Assembly (NCBI GenBank): GCA_038501195.1
Contig: JBBPUQ010000005.1
Span: 1,488,001-1,552,000 of the forward strand
From: Nemania diffusa
Lineage: Eukaryota > Ascomycota > Sordariomycetes > Xylariales > Xylariaceae
Direction: 5' to 3'
Length of the DNA stretch: 64,000 bases
Shown here: positions 10,774-23,875 of the stretch, piece after piece
How the letters are laid out: the number at the start of each line of letters is the position of its first letter
How positions within the stretch are numbered: the stretch's first letter is position 1
Translations under genes and position numbers: made by a program
The notes under the pieces: generated by a model
Told to the model about the DNA's origin: nothing
The model's input: the letters and a program-made list of their open reading frames with translations, nothing else
Databases searched by the model: none

Positions 10774-11904
10774 GATTGTGATAAGGGCTCCCGTAGGAAC
10801 AATTGTGAAACACTTTGCGCTCTGCTGGATTAGGAGAATTACCGAGCGGTTTGGTGGGGAGACATGACGTAATAATTGTAGTAGTGTATTTTTGATGTCT
10901 TATTCTACATATGTATACATCTTTTTAACTATGCTAAAGGTGCGGCTACTTGAGCGCCATATTGACGTAGTGGTTAATTAATATGCTAGTTGTTGCGTTT
11001 CTAACAGAAGTAACGAGAAAGCATTACGAGTCGGCAGTTTTGATACCTTTGCGTTCCTATATAGTATGCTGGCTACGTGCACTCCCTCAATAAGTGGTTG
11101 TAAAGGGCGTCTAATCGAGGTGACACACGCGACACTGCTAATATAAGCCCCCGTACGACTACCTCTACCGTCATTGCGGTTGGTTTTTGTATCTCACTGA
11201 AATCATGGCCCAGCTGTATAAGAAGCCATGTAGCAAACAGGCAACAATCGTGAAGGCACAACCTCCGTTACGTCGGAGATCCCCAACACGATTCCGAGTT
11301 CCCCGTCGTCACTTGCACTTTTCAACTTTGCGGGCTAATTAAGCTTTACGCTATATCTCTAGGTAGAAATGCCAACTGAGCACATAGGTAGGTAGCGTCT
11401 ACCTACAATAATCGATAAATCTACCTTCTTAGTCCATCATAACATCTCTGTATACTATACTTCTCCTACCTATTCTATTACCTATTTAAACATAAGCATC
11501 TTGTCTGATTGTATGCACTGTACTTTGCATTTTGACAGAAGGTTTATCTATGCGTCCTTAGGATACATGTTAGATGGGTAGTTCTAATGGGAACTTGAAG
11601 CGGGACAGGCGATGACGGTGGGATTCTCTATAATTGCATACAGCTCGGTAGATGCATGCCAAGTGGCCTCGAATTTCCAGGTTGGGACACATCGAACTTC
11701 CACGGAGCTACACTACCTATCCAGAGAGTTGTTACCTAGACTTACGTAGCAATCGAATCGAGAAAGCGAAGCGCCGATGTGGATGTCCTCATGCCCATAT
11801 CTGTTTTCTGATGACTTACCCAAGGCAGATTACATAGCAGACGAGAGTCAATTTACCTTTGCCACAGCAGCCGTCCAACAGGGCTAAGGTCGTTCCATCT
11901 CGCC
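10774..11904. other. Divergent promoter region, no gene seen
   Basis: About 1.1 kb between the RWDD2-like gene and SLY1, transcribed away from each other. AT-rich in the middle, with CCTAGGTA-type words near 11385-11405. No ORF with supporting features. Confidence 0.55.
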
Positions 11905-14395
11905 ATGGCGGCCACCGGACATTCATTGCGCGATCGCCAGATTGGTGAGCATCCCCCTTCTCTCTCGTTCGCTGTCCTCTTTATGTATTGTGCCGTGTAG
12001 TACAGTACTATATTATACATGCCTCCTCACCTCTTCGCTTGTTCTCTTCGTCATACTAACTAGCTACTATCAGCCTCCCTAAAGAAGATCCTCAACCTAA
12101 ACGAGACCATATCCCAGGGCGAGCACGACGATCCCCACGCGAACGGTCTTGCGCCTGTCGGGCCCATTCTCAATGCCGACGGAGATCCTATCTGGAAGGT
12201 CCTCGTCTTCGACGACCTGGGTCGAGATGTCATCAGCAGTGTCCTGCGTGTGAGCGACTTGCGCTCCATGGGCGTCACCATGCACATGTATGTATGCGAT
12301 GCATCTCTCTGCGCTATCTCTCTGCGCTGTCTGGGCTCGAATGCCCGGCCGGCTAGTTAAACAAATAGCCAACTAACTGACACTCGCTGGACAGGCACAT
12401 TTCCGCGGCGCGACATCCCATACCCGACGTCCCCGTCATATACTTCGTCGAGCCAAACGCCAAGTCGTTGCAGAGTATCACTGCCGACTTACAAAACGGT
12501 CTCTACTCTCCTGCCTACATCAACTTTCTCTCCTCCATACCGCGACCCCTTCTCGAAGACTTCGCTGCGCAGACAGCTACTGCTAGCACCGCCGAACACA
12601 TCGCCCAGTTATTCGACCAGTATCTGAATTTCATAGTTGCCGAACCCGACTTGTTCAGCCTCGGCATGCAGAAAGAACACACCTACTGGGCATTGAATAG
12701 CGCAAAAACAAAGGATGAGGAGCTGGATTATGTCGTCGACCGCATAGTCAGTGGCTTGTTTAGCGTTATTGTGACTATGGGTGCGACAACTGAAGCCCCT
12801 GACTCCAACGGGTATCATGCTAACAAATGGCAGGCGTTATTCCTATAATTCGATGTCCGAAGGGCGCCGCGGCTGATATGATTGCTGGAAAACTGGACCG
12901 GAAGCTTCGTGACCACATTTTGAATTCGAAAGACAACCTCTTCAATGCAAAACCGGCATCATCCGCCGGTACACCTGCCTCGAGGCCGGTTCTCATCATC
13001 CTCGATCGTAATGTGGATCTGAACCCCATGCTGTCTCACTCCTGGACATATCAGTCATTGGTCCATGACGTTCTCAATATGAAGCTGAACCGAATCACTA
13101 TCGAAACCCCTATAGACGAGGAGAATCCCGCTAAAGGCGTCACGAAGAAAGCGTATGACCTAACCTCTGCCGACTTCTTCTGGGAGAAGAATGCTGCGCT
13201 CCCTTTCCCACAGGTCGCCGAGGATATTGACGCCGAATTGACACGATATAAGGAAGATGCCGCTGAGATCACAAAGAAGACTGGTGCTTCGTCAATAGAA
13301 GATCTACAGAACGACACAAGCGCCAGCGCACAGCATTTGAAGGCCGCCATAACACTGTTACCTGAGCTGCGAGAGAGGAAAGCCGTCCTAGATATGCATA
13401 TGAATATCCTGGCGGCACTTCTGTCCGGTATTAAAAACCGCCAATTAGACAACTATTTCCAAATGGAGGAAAATGTCATGAAACAAACAAAAGCCCAGAT
13501 GCTTGAGACGATAAAAGACGGGTCAAAGGGCGATGTCCCTCTTGATAAGCTACGATCATTCATAATCTGGTTTCTCAGCACTGAGCAAGAAGTCAGTAGG
13601 GCGGACTGGACTCAGTTTGAGGAAGCTCTCACAGCGGCTGGTGTCGATAACACATGCCTTGCTTACATCCGACAGTACGTATAACTACCCGCTCGCGTTA
13701 GACATGAGCCATCAAGGGAAACTAACCATTCTAACAGAGTTCGCGCAACAACCAAAATGACGCAACTGACCACCATCAATAACCCTTCACAACCCGCTTC
13801 ACAGTCCGGCACCACCGATCTCTTCGGTCGCTTCTCCTCCCTCTCCACACGACTAACAGACCGTCTAAAGGAGACCGGCGTGGGGGTCCCCACCAATCTC
13901 GCGTCCAACTTCGACTCCTTGATAGGCGGCATCAAGAACTTCCTGCCCGCCAACCGCGACCTCACCGTCACCAAAATCGTGGAATCCATCATGGACCCGC
14001 AGACCGCCTCGACGTCCGCCATCTCCAAGACGGAGAACTACCTGTACTTCGACCCGCGCAGCGCCAACGCCCGCGGCACCATGCCGCCCCCCAGCGCCGT
14101 CCGCGCGGGCGCCGGCAGCGCGCCGGGCGCGCTGCCCGGGGCCGCGGCGGCACTCGGCGCCCAGGTGCCCGGCACCGGCGCCAGCTTCGGACAGCGGCGG
14201 CAGGGCTACACGGACGCCATCGTGTTCACCGTCGGCGGCGGCAGCATGGACGAGTACGGCAATCTCCAGGAGTGGGTCAAGCGCACGAACGAGGGGCGGG
14301 CGAAGAAGAGGGTCGTGTATGGTAGCACGGAGCTGCTGAACGCCCAGGAGTTCATCAAGGAGGAGCTGGAGAGGTTGGGGAGCGAGATCCCGTGA
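11905..14395 (+). CDS. sly1: Sly1, Sec1/Munc18-family ER-Golgi SNARE regulator
   Basis: SM protein that binds the syntaxin Sed5 and promotes ER-to-Golgi SNARE assembly. Five exons: 11905-11944, 12074-12287, 12395-12780, 12834-13674, 13738-14395, giving 712 residues, normal for Sly1. Exon 1 encodes MAATGHSLRDRQI and joins SLKKILNLNE, the family N-terminus. Later come IWKVLVFDDLGRDVISS, PDVPVIYFVEP, GVIPIIRCPKGAAADM and, at the end, a glycine-rich DAIVFTVGGG stretch, all typical SM landmarks. Donors are GTGAGC, GTATGT, GTGCGA and GTACGT; acceptors CAG; branch CTAAC at 12820-12824. The third intron (12781-12833) splits a Gly codon and restores TMGVIPII. The last exon is notably GC-rich (14040-14240), giving long spurious antisense frames. 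Convergent with chitin synthase. Confidence 0.93.
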
Positions 14396-15148
14396 GGACT
14401 GGACTGGCCTGATTATGGTTTGGTTTGGGGGGATTCCCAAAATAGTAGGGTCATCAGTGATAGACATATACCATTCCAACGATGATGTCTACTTGAATTA
14501 AATCTAGTGCCTCTTGAATTGGCATCACTACACACGTAACATATGAGGCCTCATAGATTATTTCTCTCGGCATCTTGAAGGGATTTATGTACCGTATGTG
14601 TATGTATATGTATATACGTAATTGTCATGGTAGTCTTCACAAGGTCTTCGATACATACATACATACTACCTAATTTCCGCACGTACTCCCACACGGCCTT
14701 CCGCCCCTATCCCCCCTACACCTATTCGTGCAAAGTATCCCTGGTATCCTCACCAGCAGTGCAGCAAGCCAAACGCTCCACGCATACAATACAAGACACA
14801 AGACCCGCTTCCTTCCGTGCCGACCAATTCTGCTAATCCTAACACATCTCCGTCGCGGAATGTGCTCTTCTCCGCTCATGTACTCTACTCGCGCCAAGGG
14901 GTATTATAGGTATCTGTCAACATTCAAAGGACGCAGGAGAGAGGGAGAGACAGATAAAAGAAGCTGACAGGGAGGTCTCTCCGACCCTGCGATGCAAGCA
15001 AAGTAACAAAACAAGAATGCTTCGGGTTCATACAATGAGGGGTGTACAAGCCCCCCGAAATGCAAGCGTGAGAAGACAGCATGGTGAATAAATAAATAAA
15101 AAAAGGAAAGTTTCGTAACACGTTCTAACATCAACGCTTTCCGCTGTT
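14396..15148. other. Convergent 3' region with microsatellites
   Basis: 3' UTRs of SLY1 and the chitin synthase gene. Contains TATG/ATGT-rich repeats (14590-14618) and a short TACA repeat (14650-14667). No ORF with supporting features. Confidence 0.55.
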
Positions 15149-17899
15149 CTATACGCCCCTAAACAAGCGCACGATGAGGAACCACAGGGCCCCGATGAAC
15201 TTGAAGGCGCTCAGGCCGGCGACGCTCCAGAGGATGATGGTCGTGTACAGCGTCGAGCGCGCCTCCTCGTCCGCCTCGGTCTGGTCGGGCGTGAGGTCCT
15301 CGAGGCCCGCCGTGCTGAGGACGAGGGCGACGAGGCCGAAGTTGGTGAAGATCCAGATGAGCACGACCAGCGAGCGGATCCAGCGGTAGTAGTCCATCTG
15401 GTCCTCGGCCTTCTGCGCCTCGCTCTTGACCCCCTTGACCGCCTTAGGCTGCTTCACGCCGAATACCCTAAGTTCTTTCTCGTACTGCGCGTTGAGATCG
15501 CCCTCGTCGGGCAGGTCAGTCTTACCCTTGCCGTCCTTGGTGTCGACTTTGGGGAGTTCCTCGGCCTTGTCGTCGCCCTTGGTACCCCACGAGATATCGT
15601 GCGTGTTGCAGAAAGCATAGACGTTCAGCACGTTGACGTACGTGGGTGTCAAGGCCAGGTATTGCACGAACGATGTGAGCATGTGCCAGGGGTCGAACAT
15701 AAGAAGCGAAGCAATGAGCCAGAGACCGTAGGTTGACAGTAGAGACACGACCAAGGAGAAGAACACCTTGTTCTGGAAAATGGCGCTAATGCTGAACCCA
15801 TCCTTGATTTGCTCTTGTACCGCTACAACTGAAATGTAAACGGCGGCAAATGTGAGATATCTGCAATTAAGATTAGTAAAAGTAGAGTAGAGATGATAGG
15901 ATTTTAAGAGATCTTACATCATGATAATGCACCAAAAGACGACCATGATCGTGTAGAGCACGCCAGAACCAGCAGGGCGATTACCCAGAGACAAAACGAA
16001 ACATGAAACGAGGCAGACACCATAGAACCATTCGAAAACAACACTCAGAATCGTGCCAGCATTACCCAGGAGCAAATTGCTACCCAAACTCTTTGTCAGG
16101 ATCTTGAAAACCAGGAAGAAGTTACCAATTGCAAACCATGCAAAAATTTGGTTAACTGTTTGGAAGATGAATTCAATGAAGAAGGCAATTTTGCGGATAA
16201 ATGAATGATCTGACCGCCAGAACTGGTAGAAATGAGCAATGGCATAGATGGCGGCAAAAAAAGAGCCGTTCAGCCAACGTCGTCGTTGAAGAATGAACTC
16301 GGTGACGGTGTCCGGAACATCTGTCTCACCCGTCGCAGATTTCACATAAGAGAGAATCCAGTGACAGTTACGTTTTGTCACCAACTCGAAGCAGAGGATT
16401 CTGTCTTCAGCAAGGTACATGTTCGCCGTGAAGACACCGGCACCTGCGCCATGAAGCGTCTCGCCCTTGAAGTACTTTTCCAGCGGACCTTGCCCATTCT
16501 TGTCGTTTTGTAACGCTATATATCGGTACGCCGAAAAGGCACCAGGCAAGACAGAAATAAAACCAAACGCGGATTCTAGAGGTTTGTCCAGGATGTTACT
16601 CATCTTGTACTCGAAATTCTGGGTAGCAACTATGGGGTTGAGTAAATGTTTGCCACCCGTGCCTAACATGGCCTTGATCTCACCACAGGCTCCGGCACAG
16701 CTGGGTTCCAGATCAAAGGCTTTCCAAAGCTGATAAATCGAGTTGCCTCCTGGTCTAGTACCAGCATCGATCAGGACGCAGATGTTGGGATCCAGGACGC
16801 GCCCAAAAGCTTGGAAGAACCATCTGTGCGAGTTGATTTTCTTTTGGTTCTTTTCCTTCAAGCAGAAGAGCATCTGAACCGGCTGCTTCTTCGGAATCAG
16901 CTGTACAACGTCGTTCTTGATCTGCATGCCGACCTGCGTTGTATATTCGTAGATGTGGGCGGTGACATCTTTACTATTGACCTGCTGCTTGGCAATACCC
17001 TCTTGATAAACACCCATACCCGCTAACAGGGCCTGTGTTCTCTTATTAATCTTGGCACGACCGTCACTGACGACACACACGACAATCTTTTTCCAGGCGT
17101 CCGGGCCCCAAGTCTTGCTCTCCTTACGACTGCACATGTACTCGATGTTCTTCAGTACGCCAATCATGGTCCTAGCGAATAGGATATCGTCTTCGTTGTA
17201 CATGGTAACTACAATGAAAAGCTCGGTGATTCGCGGTTTACTGAACAGCTTCTGACGTAGAGTGAAATTCTCGGCGTAAAAATCGTTCGGATCGCATGTT
17301 GCGGCGGTATAGCGCATATGTGTAAACTCGTCGCGCTCGCCGTGGGGGAGCTGGTTTAGCAGACGTGGCGGGACAGGACAGTCAAGCACCAGATTTCCTC
17401 GATACAACAGAACCTGCCTTACCGTCTTCCATCTCTTGAGGGTTCCACCAGGCTGTTGTGGTTCGTCTCTATACGGTTCTTGCCCTTGCGCCTGCGCCTG
17501 TGCATATGAGTCGTTCTGGTCCAGCATGGGCCGGCCGTCATGATCGTCATAGTCGTAACCCTGGTGGTCATTTAATGGTGTGGTGGTGGTATGTGGTTCG
17601 TATGGTTGATTGTAATAGCTGTCGTGATGCTGCTCTGGGTTTACAGCGTACTCAGAGTTATAGCCCTGGTTATGGCCTTGGCCGTAGGGGCTGTGGGATA
17701 AGTCGCTAGCTGAATGCGCGACATTTAGAGGCAGGTTGTCGCTCGGAGTATATGGGCCAGGGCCAGGGCCCGGCATGCCGAGGTGGCTGGCCGAGTGTGC
17801 GCCATACTCGCCGTACGGGACATCGTCTAGCTGATATCCGGTTTGCAAGGGATGCCCCGGCGAGGGAGACCGATGCGGGCGCGCGCGATGGTTGTCCAT
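15149..17899 (-). CDS. Chitin synthase, class III
   Basis: Plasma-membrane glycosyltransferase family 2 enzyme polymerising UDP-GlcNAc into chitin. Two exons, 17899-15918 and 15860-15149, with a 57-nt intron (donor GTAAGA, acceptor TTGCAG) splitting an Ile codon; 897 residues, as expected. Residues 1-150 are disordered and Pro/Gln/Tyr-rich. The catalytic region contains [45 protein letters not shown] (about 498-502) and the hallmark QRRRW (about 537-541). Seven or so membrane segments follow, the last ones in exon 2, separated by a charged loop. The wording around [27 protein letters not shown] and KNCHW-like [10 protein letters not shown] is that of class III (A. nidulans ChsB, N. crassa CHS-1 type), not class I/II. 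Start at the first in-frame ATG. Confidence 0.93.
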
Positions 17900-20800
17900 A
17901 GTTGGATCGTAGTAATTGTCGTCTGCACGAGCACAAATTGGTTAGAACAACAGGTCTAAAAAGTCGCGATGCTGTCGCTGTTGCTGTTCTGTTGCTGTTG
18001 TTTACAGCAGAAGTGGGTTGATATTGTGATTGATTGACCTTGACCAGCTTGCGACGAGGGTTCCCTGGCAAGTGATCGCAGAAGTTACAAGAGTAAAACT
18101 GCAGTTGATCAAGGATGACGACACAAGCAGCAGCCAAGGTAAGTCTAAAAAGAAAGCAAGTAAAGCGCAAGTGGGAGACAACCTAGAATCTGGTTTGCGG
18201 TTTACGTACCTAGGCGATTATACGACATGGTTTTAGCTTTAGTTTATGCCCGTTGTCAAGCAGGTGGCCTCGGCTTGTTCTTGGGGTCTCGGGGGAGAAA
18301 GCAAACGATCGATGGAGCGACGAATAAACGAGTGCGATGCGTGGCAAGCTACGACGGGTAAATGGCTGGTATGCGACGAGCATGCATTGACGGGCGATTG
18401 ACTGGAATGAGTGTGTTGAATATTGTGCCGAATAGGTGGGTTGGCTGTTGTTGGTCAGGTACAATGGCGCCAACCTCGTCTCCCGATAATAGACCAGTAT
18501 TTATCAGAAGATGTACTCTGCAAGGGATGTGTTGTGTCAAGGAGTCGCACAGGCGGGTTTTAGTGTCGCAGAGATGTAGATAGATAGGTAGCTATGCGGA
18601 AGATCCAAGGGATCCAAGCCTTATTTTGGTGGTTGGTTGGTTGGCTGTAAACTTTGAGGTCATGTACAAGCCAGTGAGGTATGTATGTATAATGCGACCC
18701 CTATTGTAAGGGTATAAATAAAGTTCTCAATACCCAATCTCGATGCTATCTGCCCCTCTAGTGGTTTTAATACAAAGATGATGAACGAGGTATGCAAAGA
18801 AGCCTAAACACAAAAAGAAGGGTTGGTGTTGGTGTAGTTCTGTTGTTCCGTAGTGGCTTGTTTGATGGCCTCGAAAGGGAAAAAAAGGTGATTGTCAGAA
18901 ACACTTGTTCGTCAATGCGATGCGGGCACGCGCACCTACGATGCTAGACAGTTAGAGCGACCGAGAGGGCTGAGTGTCTCTGCTGGTGGGCTTAGCAGGG
19001 AAATGATTAGGAATTGCGTACGCTAGACCGTAAATGATGTCTGTTTCAGATCAACAAAGCGGGCGAAGCAGCAACCAACAGCCAATCATATCCCGCCCAT
19101 CAACGGCTAGCTACAGTTGGCCGCCCACTCGTTGCAGTACCTACGTCAAGGCCTCTTTATCAAGGGGGATTGATTGCCTTCAGTGTTTTTTTCAGGTACC
19201 TACATTACCCGAGAGCCCACATTCTCCGGCCACTGGCAGCAACTTCCCGCATTACCAAGCCACCCAAAATGGATAGCCTGAAGTTCGGTCGAGAGATTCT
19301 ATGATGTATGAAGTATATCGCTAACCCGTGGCGATGGTTTGGGTTCATGGTGGAGTGATGTCGTTCAGATGCCTGCATCAGTGTCAACCCTACCTAAGAT
19401 GTACTGCAGAGTACTATAAAATTAGGGAATAAGGCTACAAACACGACCCCCAATTTCAACTACCTAGGTCAATGGGAAACACCTCGTTACTTGATAAGCG
19501 ACGTCTCTCAATTAGAAGGATTCATTCATTATACCTAGGTAGTTTCATTAAAAAGTGGACCTATGCTTCTCTACAGAGTATCCTCTCTTATCTACCTACA
19601 TAAGTCTACAGGGAGATGTATCTATGATTATATCGAGATCTAATGTAACTGTGTAAATTACGCTAGGAACGATGTCGGCAACCGTTGATAAACTAATACT
19701 TAGGTACCTAGTTGCTAGCTGCTAGCTCTAGCCATGTATGTACGTTCTATTGAATAAAACATAAATCATAAAACATCGACCAGTATAATACTACCTACCT
19801 AAGCAACCAGATCCCTATAATGCCTACCTAACTCTATGCCGACATTAGGTCTATGTACTGCCTAACAGGGCTCTTGGTTTGGCTCTTTCCGATACAGTAA
19901 GGAGATTACCCCTAAGTAAATTGCGATCATTCACGATATCCACTCTGGCAGGATCCCGAAACTCCAGTAGACGATGGGTATAAGTAAGTAAACACCGGGC
20001 GATGCATACGACGAAGAATGCGTAATGGATTACGCACCGCTAGATAGGTATAGTGGTCTAGCATCTCTTCATCGCCGTGCCAAGATGCTATTAAGTAACA
20101 CGAGATTCTCCCGATTTGACTTGCATCGTCCAGGCAGCAGAATCCCATTTTAGCAAACCCTTGAAATAGCACGGCGAATTTGGGCGAATTCTCCCCAGCC
20201 TGCTTTTTTCCGAGCTGCCTTGGCCGCCACACTTGCCCGAGCCACAACACTTGCGTAGGCGGTACATCATTGTGTATGCGGGGTTATATGTTGTCGAATA
20301 CCTATTCTCATTTGCCTCTTCAGATTGAAAGAACGGCTAGCTCAAAACGAAACAAATCCGCACGTTTCTACTGAGATAGGTTGAGCGGTCCGGGCAGCGT
20401 GAGCGTCTATTAGCACGACGAGCCGCACCCCCCTTCGCGCACTGATGTTTCCGGTTGCTTATTCTTAGGTATCGTCTATCCAAGTGGAATCTGTCATGCA
20501 GCTCACTACCGGAAACGAGATGACTGTCGTGGCACAAACGGGTTCTAGCATGCGCTACGGCCAGCGTTTAGTGATTGGATGATCGTGCTCAGTTTGGGTC
20601 CGAGGAGGTCACATTGCATCATGGGGTAAAACATGATTGCCTCTCATAGCGCCCCATACATTGCCCCCAACGCAACTGGTAGTAAATATATAAATATATA
20701 CGCGGATCGTCGCTCGAGTGGTCTACTTAGGTATCTAAAGTGAAAGGCCTCGCTGCGAAACATCTCTGCTTTGTGCAGATACCTATATGACGGAATCGGT

Positions 20801-21987
20801 TCTTGTTAAGATAACCGACTATACAAGTATGTCTCATTTTGAAACCTGTGTTAGGCAGTGATCCGCAATTTTCGAAGGATTATTAATTACAATACAGTAA
20901 GTATTTCTTGTATAATGCCTCAGACTCATTACATAAGAAGTGAGCTAGGTATGAGAAAAAGGGCAGAGGACATATCACAACATAGGTTATATTATGGTAA
21001 ATGAGAGGGCATGTGTAATTACTCTCTCGTCGTCTTTCACTTAGATATCGGTAATCCTAGTTATAAAGCCAAATATAGTATTGTTAGTCTCGTAACATAT
21101 ATCCCAAATTTATTGTCATCATATTCCAAGTCTAGAATAGTAGAGGGCTATCTAAATGAGTGTATACTTTGTACTCCTTGATCACTAAGGGCACCGATAG
21201 ACTAACCTCCCACTACGTTCGTAATTCCCAGCATTACCCTTATTGCAGGAAGTATGAGTGATCTTCAACAAAAGGAGACTTGAAAGCTAAGGATATCTCC
21301 TATTAAAATAGGGAATCTTGCCGTAAGTTGCCTCATAGGCAGTCCAATAAGTTTGAGATGAATCTCTGTTCTAACGAACCCTCTTATTGGTCGTTGTAAG
21401 CTTACCTAGGTAGAGTTACAAGTTTGCGTTTTTATCGACCGTCTCAGAATGAATTTTGTCTATAGTTACTTTTCCGTAGACGCCGTCCTAAGGCGCAATC
21501 TCAGACTTAGTCAGTCAACATTAATTCATAACATTATAGGAACCTAAACATCATTTAATTCGCATTTAAGTTGTGTAAAGTTTGACCTGTATCATTTTGT
21601 CTATAAGAGCGCAGTCGGCTTATATCCCAATAATACTCCTCTAAACAATGTGAAAAAGTGCAAGAATCCCGATGCACCCCGTCCCCAACCCCTCTTCCAT
21701 TGGTATCACGCCCGGCCATCCCATCATAAAGCAAACCCCCAAAGATAGATAAACAGAAAAACCCTCATACCGGCCATGCCAGGCCATCATGCTTCTATGT
21801 ACAGATAATCCTCGTAGCCATCTCTGCTACGCGATATAAACAGCGAGTCACTGCTATTTAATATGTGTATATGCATGTGTATATGTATATTCGCTGCACC
21901 GCGCGCTCAAAAAAGACAGTGAAATGCAGAAATGTCGCAAACGTATCAGGTACGCACGAAACGAAACTCCTTCGAGAGAGGCCGCAT
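17900..21987. other. Long intergenic region; chitin synthase leader, then AT-rich DNA
   Basis: 17900-18240 is probably the long 5' leader of the chitin synthase gene and shows splice-like signals on that strand (GTACGTAAAC near 18210, pyrimidine-rich acceptor-like sites), so a 5'-UTR intron is possible. From about 19400 to 21850 the DNA is AT-rich with many CCTAGGTA words and no reading frame above about 107 codons. No gene supported. Confidence 0.5.
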
Positions 21988-23875
21988 CTAGCGCCCTTCG
22001 AGCTCACCAGCAACAACAGGCTCGTACGTCGACAGCGGCATGCCCTTAGGAATCTCACGCCACTGCTCCTCGGCATCGAGCAGCTCCTCCGCCTCGGCCC
22101 ACTCCTTGCGGATGGTGTCGGCGCGGGCCTGGGTGCGCGGGTTGATGGCGGCGGGGAAGGGCTCGGGCTGCACCAGCATACCGGGGATGAGCTTGGACGG
22201 GTCGGGCACGACAGGCTTGCCGTCGGCGCCGAGCGCGACCTCCATGCGGAAGCCCCAGAGCAGCCGCGAGATGGCCAGGAACATGGACCGGTCGGCGATG
22301 TGCATGCCCTGGCAGATGCGCCTGCCGACGCCGAACAGGAAGTTGTCGCGCTTCGACACGTCGCGCTGCTGCGACGACTCGAGCGACGTCGTGTTGTCGT
22401 CGATGTACCGCTCCGGGTCGAAGACGGACGGGTTGGCGTGGCGCTTGGGGTCCATGTGGATGGCCCTATAAGATCAGGTTAGTGGGGGTGCGCGGCGAGT
22501 TTGCTGTGGGGAGGATACATACCAGACGTTCACGACGCACATGGAGTCCTTGGGGATCCGGTAGCCGTTGTAGAAGTCTTCCTTGTTGTTCGAGTGAGCA
22601 ATGCCCAGGATAGCTGTCGGCATCCATCGGTTGGTCTCCTTGACGCAGGCGCGGGTGTACGGTAGGTCGTCCCAGTCGTCCATGGTCGGCAGCCGGTCAC
22701 CGCAGACGCGGTCGAGCTCTTCCTGGGCCTTCTTCTGTACTTCGGGGTAGAGCAGCATAGCCTGGACGAAGCCGGTCAGCTGGGCAGCCGTGGTATCGGC
22801 ACCAGCCTCTAGCAGGTTTCCGGCGATGTAGCCAGCCTGTTCATCTGAGAATCCCTCGGCGTCTTGGGCCTTGATCAAATCGACAGATAGCGAGGGCTAG
22901 GAGGGCCATATGAGCACGCGGGCTTTCAAGTAATCGACAGCATAGGTGGATGAGTGGCTTACCTTGGCAGTACCGGCCTTAAGCTTCTTCTTCACTTCCA
23001 TCCAGTTGCCCTTGTGGAATTTCAACTCGATGTCGTGCAACTTCTTCGCGTGTGCCCGGCTGGCGACAAGGAAGTCGGGCAAGGCTCGTAGAGGGGGGAA
23101 CATGTCCAAGATCATAGCGGACGCCGTGCCCATAGCCTTCGAGAACTGATGAAGATTGTGGAAGAGGGACTTCAGTCTCCAGTCGTCCAGTGTAGGGGTT
23201 CGAAAGCCGTAGATCATCTGGGTAGTCAATGAGAAGGAGTAGCGACGTAAGTGGTCAATGAATGAGTCCGGCTTGTCTAGGAAACCTTGAAGCATTTGCT
23301 TGTTCTCGAGGTCTTGGTAAGGGACGAAGCTCTTGGCGGCTCTAATATTAAGAATACTGTGGTAGACGCGGTGAGCCATCCTCCATCGATCACCGTATGG
23401 CTAGAAGACTTGTTAGTGACAATATTGTAAGTAGATATAGATGAGTCTTGACTCACCATGTTTAAGACGCGGTAGCCGCCATCGACCTTATGCGAACCAC
23501 CAACAGTTCGTGCAATATAGACCTCAGGGCGAGACGAGTAGATGGAGCTCTTCTTATCAAATGTATCTTTTACAGCCTGGTCTGAAGAGAATACGATCAT
23601 GACATTGGGACCCAACATAAGTGAGTAAACAGGACTATTTAGACAATATTAGCTATATTCGAATCTGGTTAGGAGTGAACCATTTACCCATATTCTTCTG
23701 CCCATTTCTTGAACTGAACATGTCCATTTTCCTTGGGCATCAGGTGTAGGTTGCCTAATATGGGGATGGTTGGTGGTCCAGGGGGGAAGTCTTTCGGTCT
23801 GCTACCGATCTGGAGGATACGGTATATGGCGAAGCCCACAAGGGCGACGGCGGCGTAGACCCAAACAGCAGGCAT
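21988..23875 (-). CDS. Cytochrome P450 monooxygenase (E-class group I)
   Basis: ER-anchored haem-thiolate oxidase. Five exons: 23875-23688, 23634-23457, 23400-22963, 22896-22523, 22465-21988; all junctions GT-AG and in phase, 551 residues. N-terminal anchor at residues ~3-21, Pro-rich hinge (PPGPPTIPILGNLH), I-helix AGADTT, K-helix E-x-x-R equivalent in KETNRW, PERF-like FDPERY and haem loop FGVGRRICQG with Cys444 as iron ligand. The wording resembles fungal CYP64/OrdA-like and related multi-substrate P450s; substrate cannot be predicted. ATG 23875 is chosen because it places the membrane anchor at the N-terminus; an in-frame ATG at 23962 would add 29 residues. No biosynthetic core enzyme lies nearby, so a lone detoxification or catabolic P450 is as likely as a cluster member. 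Confidence 0.9.

Noticed and set aside
13865..14479. 204-codon minus-strand ORF over the SLY1 3' exon
   Set aside because: Shadow of GC-rich SLY1 coding sequence; no independent motif.
18030..18236. Plus-strand ORF with a GTAAGT donor opposite the chitin synthase leader
   Set aside because: Low-complexity Lys/Ser composition, no partner exon found; likely the 5' leader of the opposite gene.
21865..22482. 205-codon plus-strand ORF opposite the P450
   Set aside because: Antisense to the haem-binding exon; starts in a repetitive ATGTATATGT stretch.
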